Below are positions 6,227 through 12,944 of a stretch of 16,899 bases of DNA, in pieces; positions within the stretch are counted from its first letter, which is position 1; the number at the start of each line of letters is the position of its first letter. The DNA comes from an uncultured Campylobacter sp. GTDB lineage: Bacteria; Campylobacterota; Campylobacteria; Campylobacterales; Campylobacteraceae. The stretch spans positions 1 through 16,899 of the forward strand of contig NZ_CALIBF010000061.1 of NCBI RefSeq assembly GCF_938045465.1, given 5' to 3'. The notes below the pieces were generated by a model. That model did not search any database. It was not told the DNA's origin and worked only from the letters and a program-made list of their open reading frames with translations. The position numbers were made by a program, and so were the translations under genes.

Positions 6227-8404
6227 ATGTCAAGCAAAATAACTCTAAATATCGTCGGGATGAGCTGCGTAAACTGCTCCAATGCGATCGAGCGGGTAAG
6301 TCGCAAGATCGAGGGGGTGCAGGACGCGCACGTAAATTTCGCAAACGGCAGCGGCGAGTTCGTACTTGCCGATCCGGCGCTTGAGGAGACGCTAAAAGCT
6401 AAGATCAAAAAACTGGGCTACGACATCGCCGTGGATTACGAGGATTTGGAGCGCAAAAAGCGGCGCAACCTCAAAGCGGCGCTATTTAGGCTTATTCTCG
6501 CTCTCATTTTAGCCGCGGCGGTAATGGCGGTGGAGATGAGCGGGTTTTTAAGCTTCGTCCCAAAGGCGCTACTTTGCGCGGCGATGGCGTGCGTGAGCCT
6601 ATTTTACTGCGGCAAAAACTTCTTTTATCACGCTTACGGCTCTCTGAAAAACAGAAGCTTCGATATGAACGTGCTCGTGGCGATGGGAAGCTTTTTTGCG
6701 TTTGCCTATTCTCTAACGGCCGCGGCGTGGGTCTATACGCACGGCGCACAGAACGAATTTACCAATCTTTATTTCTCATCCGCATCGATGATAATCGCCT
6801 TTATTTCGCTCGGCAAATACCTCGAAGAGCGCAGTAAGATGAAGGCGAACGATTACATCAAGGGGCTAATCGATTTAAGCCCTAAAACCGCGCTTTTGAT
6901 CAAAGACGACGGCACGATAGCCGAAGTGCGCGCAGAAGCGCTAAAGCCGGGTGATAAGGTGCTCGTAAAAAACGGCTCGCGCATCCCCTGCGACGGGCTT
7001 ATCGTCGAGGGCGGCGCGCAGATCGACGCTTCGCTCATCAGCGGCGAGAGCTTGGCGGTTTATAAAGGCGTGGGCGATGAGGTAAATGCGGGCTGCGTCA
7101 GCACGGACGGCGTCATCTACGTGAAGGTAACGAAATTTTCGCATCAGACGCTGCTTGCCGAGATTAAAAATCTGCTAAACGAGGCGGGCAACAAAAAGAT
7201 GCCGATCGCGCGCTTTGCGGATAAAATTTCAAATATCTTCGTGCCCGCGGTGATTTTGATCGCGCTTGCTAGTTTTATAGCGTGGATGGCGCTTGACGGA
7301 CGGCTCTCATATGCCGCATCCGCCGCTATTTGCGTGCTTATCATCTCCTGCCCGTGCGCGCTAGGTCTTGCAACGCCGATCGCGATCGTTTGCGCGATCT
7401 CGAACGCCGCAAAAGCTGGAATTTTAATCAAAAATCCCGAAATTTTAGAAATTTTAAAAGGCGCCGACGTCGCGGTTTTTGATAAAACAGGCACGCTTAG
7501 CAAGGGCGAAATTTCGGTAAGCTTCAGCGATCTGAGCGCTCAGGATCTCTACGCTTTAGCAAGCGCGCAAAAGCTTAGCGAACATCCGATCTCAAAGGCG
7601 ATCGTGAAATTTGCCGAGCTGAAATTCGGCGAAATTTCTAAATTTAACGGTGAGTTTGAAAGCGTCGCGGGAAAAGGTATCGTCGCAAAAAATCCCACCG
7701 GCGAAATTCTTTGCGGCAGTGCAGGCTTTCTGCGCGAGCGCGGCGTGGATGCGGGCGTCGAAGTAGAAGCGGAGGAGCTTTTAGACAAGGGCTTCGGCGT
7801 CGTTTACTGCGCGATAGGCGGCTCGTACGCGGGCTTTATCGCATTTAGCGACGAGATCAGAGCCGAAGCGCGCGGCGTCGTGCAGGCGCTGCAAAAAAGC
7901 GGCGTAAAAACCGTCATGCTAACGGGCGATAACGCCAAAACGGCAAATTTCGTCGCTCGCAACCTCGGCATCGACGAGGTGAGAAGCGGAGTGCTTCCAA
8001 GCGGCAAATATGAGTTCATTAAATCCCTGACGGATGAGGGCAAGCGGGTGCTTTTCGTGGGCGACGGCGTCAATGACGCGCCGAGCTTAAAAGCCGCTAG
8101 CATCGGCGTCGCGATGAACGGCGGCAGCGACGTAGCCAAGGGCGCGGGCGACGTGATCTTTATAAAAAACGACCTTGCAAGCGTGCTATATCTATTCCGC
8201 TTATCGGGTGCCACCATGCGGACGATCAAGCAAAACCTCTTCTGGGCGCTGTTTTACAACGCCGTGTGTATCCCGATCGCAGCAGGCGCGCTATATCCGG
8301 CGCTCGGCGTGCTTCTAAAGCCGATGTACGGCGCTGCGGCGATGTGTTTTAGCTCCGTAACGGTCGTGCTAAATTCCATCAGATTGAAATTTGCTAAATT
8401 TTAA
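6227..8404 (+). CDS. copA: Cu(I)-exporting P1B-type ATPase
   Basis: A 725-residue inner-membrane pump that hydrolyses ATP to export cytoplasmic Cu(I). Domains: one N-terminal HMA domain with GMSCVNC (11-17), about eight membrane helices, an actuator domain with ISGES (271-275), the CPC translocation motif in ISCPCALGLATP (373-384; Cys375 and Cys377), the phosphorylation site DKTGT (Asp419), the nucleotide-domain HP pair (453-454), TGDN (566-569) and GDGVND (612-617). The last helices carry YN (677-678) and MCFSS (706-710), the signature of the Cu(I) subclass. One oddity: the near-universal actuator TGE reads SGE, and the usual following Pro is Ala. Otherwise every catalytic residue is present, so it should be active. 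Start ATG at 6227, three bases after the chaperone stop. Confidence 0.95.
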   Translation: MSSKITLNIVGMSCVNCSNAIERVSRKIEGVQDAHVNFANGSGEFVLADPALEETLKAKIKKLGYDIAVDYEDLERKKRRNLKAALFRLILALILAAAVMAVEMSGFLSFVPKALLCAAMACVSLFYCGKNFFYHAYGSLKNRSFDMNVLVAMGSFFAFAYSLTAAAWVYTHGAQNEFTNLYFSSASMIIAFISLGKYLEERSKMKANDYIKGLIDLSPKTALLIKDDGTIAEVRAEALKPGDKVLVKNGSRIPCDGLIVEGGAQIDASLISGESLAVYKGVGDEVNAGCVSTDGVIYVKVTKFSHQTLLAEIKNLLNEAGNKKMPIARFADKISNIFVPAVILIALASFIAWMALDGRLSYAASAAICVLIISCPCALGLATPIAIVCAISNAAKAGILIKNPEILEILKGADVAVFDKTGTLSKGEISVSFSDLSAQDLYALASAQKLSEHPISKAIVKFAELKFGEISKFNGEFESVAGKGIVAKNPTGEILCGSAGFLRERGVDAGVEVEAEELLDKGFGVVYCAIGGSYAGFIAFSDEIRAEARGVVQALQKSGVKTVMLTGDNAKTANFVARNLGIDEVRSGVLPSGKYEFIKSLTDEGKRVLFVGDGVNDAPSLKAASIGVAMNGGSDVAKGAGDVIFIKNDLASVLYLFRLSGATMRTIKQNLFWALFYNAVCIPIAAGALYPALGVLLKPMYGAAAMCFSSVTVVLNSIRLKFAKF

Positions 8405-8472
8405 CGCGACGGATTTTGCGCTAGGCGCGGAATTTTACGCGGCGAAATTTTAATTTACTCGGCGCAAAACGC

Positions 8473-8815
8473 GCAAAATTTTATCCTGCGGCTAATCGCG
8501 CGCGGAATTCCGCGGGATTAGCGCTGCTTGCAAAATTTTATCTTGCGATTAATCTGGCGTAAAATTTCGTGAATTCCGCCGCCGGATTCCGCGTTAGCAA
8601 GCTTGCCTGAGTTAACTTCGGCGGACGGCTTTATTCGGCGGAATTTTTACGGGCGAAATTTAACTCTACTCGCTGCGAATTTCTTTCGTTTTGAAAGAGC
8701 TCTTTTTCTCTGCACAGAGCGTGCAAAATTTTACTCCCGCGGTTAATCACTCGTAAACGCGTAAAATTCTATGAAATTTGAGCGCTTATAATTTTATTTT
8801 GCGGTAATTGCGCGT
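8473..8815. repeat. Dispersed 30-bp degenerate direct repeat, four copies
   Basis: Copies at 8473-8502, 8530-8559, 8723-8753 and about 8788-8814 share the pattern GCAAAATTTTAT followed by TGCGG and TAATC, then a GCG-rich end. The first two differ at 5 of 30 positions and lie 57 bases apart. The fourth lacks the leading GC and is the most diverged. They look like decayed duplications of an AAAATTTT-centred unit. Confidence 0.6.
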
Positions 8816-8904
8816 GCAATTTTGCGAGATTTGCGCCGTTTGTGAAATTTTATTTTGCATCTAGCCCCACGTATAAATTTTAAAATTTTAACGTCGCAGA
8901 TCGC

Positions 8905-9192
8905 CGCGCCGTCATACGGTGCCGCCCGCCGCGCTGCCGTCTAGCTGCCTCTTGGCGCCGTTTGCCCTCTAGCGTTATTCGTCGTTGCGTCGCCGCTCGG
9001 TATACTCCTGACGCTACTTACCGCCGCCGCCGCTATTCGGCATTGTTTGCCGTAGCGTCGTAGTATGATTTCATCGGTCGCCGTGCCGCCGTCCGACTAT
9101 CGCCTAGCACCGCTCGCCGCCGCGTCGTATCTATCGCCGCTCGTCGCTGCGCCTCTAACTGCCATTATTTAACGCCGCTCGCCGCCGCGCCG
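8905..9192. repeat. CG-rich degenerate repeat block
   Basis: A block dominated by CGCC, GCCG and GTCG words. CGCCGCTCG occurs at 8991-8999, 9135-9143 and 9173-9181, with CACCGCTCG at 9109-9117. The sequence is C-rich on the plus strand and full of TAG/CTA, so it is not coding on either strand. Its edges against AAATTT-type sequence are sharp. Confidence 0.5.
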
Positions 9193-9287
9193 TAAAATTT
9201 TAAAAATTCCGCAAAATTTTATAAGGTTGAAAGGAATTCCATAAAATTCCACCGCCCGCACTAAGTTTTAATAAATAAATTTAAAGG

Positions 9288-9293
9288 TAAAAT
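9288..9293 (+). promoter_or_regulatory. Likely -10 box of the ankyrin gene
   Basis: GG-TAAAAT in AT-rich sequence would start transcription near 9300. This leaves almost no leader for the ATG at 9304 but a normal one for the ATG at 9322, which supports the downstream start. Confidence 0.45.
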
Positions 9294-9321
9294 AACGCTT
9301 CAAATGCAATTCGAGGTAGCG

Positions 9322-10557
9322 ATGCGAAAAATTCTAATGGGTTCGTTTGTTTTTTGCGGCACGCTTTTTGGCGCTTCTTGCGAGCAGATACTAAGCGGCG
9401 ATCCGCGCGGCTTTTTTAGCAAAGAGCCTGCGGACGAAGAGTTGCTGCAAAGCGATTTTGGCTGTAAAGGCTCGCTAGCTGGCGCAGAATTTTTGCAAAA
9501 TTTAAAAAGCGCGGCTTCTGAGATCAGGGACGAAAATATCGATTGTGTCGGTAACGAAGCCTTGCTGAACGAAAAAAGGCTTGAGCGAACCTTGGCATTT
9601 GCGGGGATGGATGGCGAGGGCTTTTTGAGCTATGCTAAAGAGAAAAACTACGCGCAAATTAGCGAAAAATCGCTTGAAGCCTTAGAATTTTACTCCGAGC
9701 GCAAGATTGGAAATTTCATCGCTTATGGCAATTTTATGGGCGAGGTCCCGGCAGCCAGGGAGGCACTAAGAGATTATTTTGCCGCTAAATTCAACAAAAA
9801 CGATGCCGATGAGCTAGCAAGCGCCGTGATAGCGGAATTTATCGCATACGCCGCAAAGGATCGCAAGGCGGGAGATTACGGTGAGCTTGAGCTGGCGCTA
9901 AAAGGCGGAGTAGGTGCAGATGAGTTTCGTACGCTACTTTTTAGCAAGGATTTTGCAATTTACGAGCTTGATAATGCCCTGGATCTGGCACTTTTGCTAG
10001 GATATGACGAGCGTTTTAGCGGTGCTTTGATCGAGCGAGGCGCGCAGGTGAATGCTGGCGAGGAAAACTCGCTATTTTACGCGATGAATAACGTTCAAAG
10101 CGCTAAATTTATGATCTCTAAAGGCGCCTTGGTTGGCTATAAAAACTCGCTCGGGCAAACTCCGATATTTTTCGCCGCCGCCGCAAAAAATTATGAGCTC
10201 GTAAAGTTGCTAATCTACTCGCACGCTAGCGTAAATGTCCGCCAGATCGGCAGCGCTGAAGCTCAGGCCCTGGCATCGTTAGGCGAACGTAGCGACGGCT
10301 GTGAGCGTTCGGGCGCGGGCAAGACACTGCTGATGTTTGCGGCGCAAAAAAGTACCAAGCAGATCGTTGAATTGCTCGTAAAATCGGGCGCAAACGAAAA
10401 GGCGGTCGACGAGGCGGGACTAAATGCGCTAGACTATGCGCTTGCGGGTGGCGAAGCGGCTACGCAGAGCTATTTGCGCTCGCTTGGATTAAGTCCTACG
10501 CAAGCAAGTGATGATTTTACGAGCGATCCGCAAGATGCGCCTGAGCGTGAGAATTAG
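9322..10557 (+). CDS. Exported ankyrin-repeat protein
   Basis: A 411-residue protein. MRKILMGSFVFCGTLFGAS looks like a Sec signal peptide (or a weak lipobox ending at Cys20), so it is probably periplasmic or envelope-attached. Residues 21-215 are a helical region with no family I recognise, with Cys at 48 and 75. The C-terminal part holds about four ankyrin units: 219-247, 249-276, 278-307 (GQTPIFFAAAAKNYELVKLL) and 333-363 (KTLLMFAAQKSTKQIVELLV), plus a final half repeat to 390. The tail is acidic. Ankyrin repeats bind protein partners; the partner here is unknown. I chose the ATG at 9322, which has GAGG five bases upstream; an in-frame ATG at 9304 would add MQFEVA before the signal peptide. 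It stands alone between large spacers, so context gives no function. Confidence 0.85.
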   Translation: MRKILMGSFVFCGTLFGASCEQILSGDPRGFFSKEPADEELLQSDFGCKGSLAGAEFLQNLKSAASEIRDENIDCVGNEALLNEKRLERTLAFAGMDGEGFLSYAKEKNYAQISEKSLEALEFYSERKIGNFIAYGNFMGEVPAAREALRDYFAAKFNKNDADELASAVIAEFIAYAAKDRKAGDYGELELALKGGVGADEFRTLLFSKDFAIYELDNALDLALLLGYDERFSGALIERGAQVNAGEENSLFYAMNNVQSAKFMISKGALVGYKNSLGQTPIFFAAAAKNYELVKLLIYSHASVNVRQIGSAEAQALASLGERSDGCERSGAGKTLLMFAAQKSTKQIVELLVKSGANEKAVDEAGLNALDYALAGGEAATQSYLRSLGLSPTQASDDFTSDPQDAPEREN

Positions 10558-11177
10558 CGGGCTTGATTTAAAGGGCCGCTTACCGCTTCGTCGTTTTGGG
10601 TTTGCAGCGTTTTGGGTTTGCAAAAGCCTTATGAGCTTTAAATTTAATGTTTTGCCGCTTTGTAAATTCTATAAATTTAGCGGATTTTTCGAGTGCGAGT
10701 TGGTAGAATTTAACGCTTTAAAATTTTATCGCTTTGCTTGCGCAGGTTGCATGCACTGAAATTTTATAAACGCGCAGGCAGGCTTGAGAAATGGCGATTT
10801 GTGCAATTTATGCGCGATAAAATTTTTACTGATGGATTTTGGTCTGCGATCAAGAGCGGGATTTCGTCAAATTTTGCGCACGAAATTTATCGCTCTTGCG
10901 GCAAAGCAAGTGTCGCAACATTGTGGAATTTTACCTTGACTTGGGGGGCTTTTGCTATGTTAAGTAGAATTTAAATGCACTTATAAAACGCTTTTTGATT
11001 ACGCCGCGCGCGGTATTTTGCACCGGAGAGATTTTTCTGCGCGATAAATTGCTTAAAAATGCGTGCTCGAAATTGTAAACGCAGCAAAATTGTAGAGCTT
11101 GCTGTGCGATTAAGGCGCTCAATAATCGCCGTAAAAGAAAGCACGCGAATTATGAATAATTGCTGCAATGCGCGCAG
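10558..11177. other. 0.6 kb spacer without a recognisable gene
   Basis: AAATTT/AAAATTTT-rich sequence with GC-rich interruptions. Open frames at 10508-10759 and 10738-10974 (plus) and 10971-11168 (minus) have no ribosome site and no family resemblance. TTGACT at 10936-10941 resembles a -35 box but has no well-spaced -10 partner. No RNA gene was recognised. Confidence 0.5.
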
Positions 11178-11221
11178 AATTTTAAAATTTAGCCCCCGAT
11201 CGGAGGTTAAATTTTAAAATT
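11178..11221. promoter_or_regulatory. 44-nt palindrome before the antiporter gene
   Basis: Arms of 22 bases pair around the centre CCGATCGG (11196-11203), with only one mismatch (C11195/A11204) and one G-T pair (11192/11207). The outer part is AATTTTAAAATTTA paired with TAAATTTTAAAATT. It ends 22 bases before the ATG at 11244. It could be an operator, a leader hairpin affecting translation, or a terminator for transcripts crossing the spacer. Confidence 0.6.
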
Positions 11222-11243
11222 TTATCAATCATCAAGGATTAAA

Positions 11244-12944
11244 ATGTTAAAAAATTTGCTTATCTTTACGGCGATTTTTTTGCCCGCGCTGGCGCTTGCG
11301 GACGTGGAGCCCGCCGTGCGAAACAGCGAGCTTTACGGCGTGCTGACGCTTATCCCGCCGGTTGCGGCGATCGTGCTTGCGTTTATCACCAAAGACGTGA
11401 TTTTGTCGCTGTTTTTGGGCGTGCTAAGCGGAACCTTTCTTGTCGGTATGGTCGATCAAAATATCGCGGCTTCGGCGCTTTTTGCTTTTACCAATCTGTG
11501 CTCGCGTATGGTAAAATCGATGGCGGATACGTGGAATGCGGGCATTTTGCTTCAGGTCATGTGTATCGGCGGGCTCATCGCTTTGGTGACCAAAATCGGC
11601 GGTACGAAGGCGCTTGCGCTCTGGCTTAGCAAGCACGCCGACACTCCGGTTTTGGGTCAAATTTACACCTGGCTGATGGGTATCGTGATATTTTTCGACG
11701 ATTACGCAAACGCCCTAATCGTGGGCCCGATAATGCGACCTCTTATGGATAAATTTAAAATTTCGCGCGCAAAGTTCGCCTTCATCATCGACGCGACCGC
11801 CGCGCCGATCACCGGTATCGCGGTGATCTCCACCTGGGTCGGAGTCGAAATTTCGGCGATCAAAGAGGCCTACTCGCAGATCGGCATAGAAAACATAAAC
11901 GCCTTCACCGTGTTTGTAGAGACGATCCCGTATAGATTTTATAATATTTTTATGATCTTTTTTGTAGTCGCCACGGCAGTGATGAGCAGGGAGTTTGGCT
12001 CGATGTATCGCGCAGAGATCGCATCTCGCGGCGGTAAGAGCGGAGCCGCGGATTTTAAGATCAAAAATTTAGAGGATCAAATTTTCGTACCCAAAGAGGG
12101 CGTAGTACTTCGCAAGCTAAACGCGATAATCCCGCTAGGGGCGATGATCGTTCTTTCCGTCATCGGGTTTTATTTTAATGGCTACAGCTCGCTGGAGGGC
12201 GAGGCTTTGGAGGCGGTCAAGGCAGCTCCTCTTAGCTTTACTTCGATCCGTACCGCATTTAGCGCAGCGGACGCCTCGGTCGTGCTGTTTCAATCCGCGC
12301 TCTTTTCATCAATCATCGCCGTCGTTTTAGGCATCGCGCAAAAAATTTACGGCGTCAAAGAAGCGATCGAGGTCTGGGTTGGCGGCTGGAAAAGCATGCT
12401 AAATACCGTCATAATCCTACTTTTTGCGTGGTCGCTAAGCTCGGTTATCAAAGAGCTTGGCACTTCGCGCTACCTAGTCGAGCTTCTAAGCGACGCAACG
12501 CCGCGCTTTGCTCTTGCAATAGTGATCTTCGTGCTTAGCTCGTTTATCTCATTTTCAACGGGCACAAGCTTCGGTACTATGGGCATCGTCACACCTTTGG
12601 CCGTGCCGTTAGCGCACGCCGTGGGGCAAAAATACGGACTTAGCGGCGAGGAATTTCACGTTTTCATGTGCGTAAACATCAGCGCGGTGCTTACGGGGGC
12701 GATCTTCGGCGATCACTGCTCGCCGATTTCAGATACGACGATCCTCTCTTCGATGGGCGCAGGTTGCGATCACATCGAGCACGTAAGCACGCAGATGACC
12801 TATGCGCTGGTCGTTTGCGGCATCAGTATCGTTTGCGGCTACCTGCCTGCGGGCTTTGGGCTTAGCGTGTGGGGATGTCTGATCTTGGGTATTGCAGCTA
12901 TCATTCTTTTACTGCGCGTGGTGGGTAAAAGAGTGGATGTATGA
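11244..12944 (+). CDS. NhaC-family Na+/H+ antiporter
   Basis: A 566-residue inner-membrane protein with about eleven to twelve hydrophobic segments after a signal-like N-terminus (LLIFTAIFLPALALA, cleavage near Asp20). Family-like regions are IFFDDYANALIVGPIMRP (149-166, acidic pair Asp152-Asp153 in the membrane), IIDATAAPITGIAVISTWVG (181-200) and the late FGDHCSPISDTTILSSMGAG segment. These are hallmarks of the NhaC/PF03553 group, which exchanges sodium (or other ions or solutes) for protons; a few relatives carry amino acids, so the substrate is uncertain. Start: AAGGA five bases before ATG. The last codons overlap the trmA start by ATGA, so both are on one transcript. A strong palindrome sits in the upstream region. 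As I recall, the antiporter-trmA-ilvA neighbourhood is also found in C. jejuni. Confidence 0.88.
   Translation: MLKNLLIFTAIFLPALALADVEPAVRNSELYGVLTLIPPVAAIVLAFITKDVILSLFLGVLSGTFLVGMVDQNIAASALFAFTNLCSRMVKSMADTWNAGILLQVMCIGGLIALVTKIGGTKALALWLSKHADTPVLGQIYTWLMGIVIFFDDYANALIVGPIMRPLMDKFKISRAKFAFIIDATAAPITGIAVISTWVGVEISAIKEAYSQIGIENINAFTVFVETIPYRFYNIFMIFFVVATAVMSREFGSMYRAEIASRGGKSGAADFKIKNLEDQIFVPKEGVVLRKLNAIIPLGAMIVLSVIGFYFNGYSSLEGEALEAVKAAPLSFTSIRTAFSAADASVVLFQSALFSSIIAVVLGIAQKIYGVKEAIEVWVGGWKSMLNTVIILLFAWSLSSVIKELGTSRYLVELLSDATPRFALAIVIFVLSSFISFSTGTSFGTMGIVTPLAVPLAHAVGQKYGLSGEEFHVFMCVNISAVLTGAIFGDHCSPISDTTILSSMGAGCDHIEHVSTQMTYALVVCGISIVCGYLPAGFGLSVWGCLILGIAAIILLLRVVGKRVDV

Larger units (their letters stand above)
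8405..9287. other. 0.9 kb spacer with two repeat types
   Basis: No gene is visible. The left half (8405-8900) is built of AAAATTTT/AAATTC words among GC-rich segments and contains a degenerate 30-bp direct repeat. The right part (about 8905-9192) abruptly becomes a CG-rich, TAG-rich block of CGCC/GTCG words. Stop codons occur in all frames examined. Repeats are listed separately. Confidence 0.55.

Noticed and set aside
9304..9321. Upstream ATG as the start of the ankyrin protein
   Set aside because: It has no spaced ribosome site, lies almost at the predicted transcription start, and puts acidic residues ahead of the signal peptide; the ATG at 9322 has GAGG at the right distance.
10936..10970. 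TTGACT with TATGTT or TAGAAT as a promoter
   Set aside because: Spacings of 14 and 23 bases are outside the usual range, and no gene starts downstream within a reasonable distance.
10738..10974. 78-codon open frame after the ankyrin gene
   Set aside because: It runs through AAATTT-rich spacer, has no ribosome site and has no recognisable fold or family.
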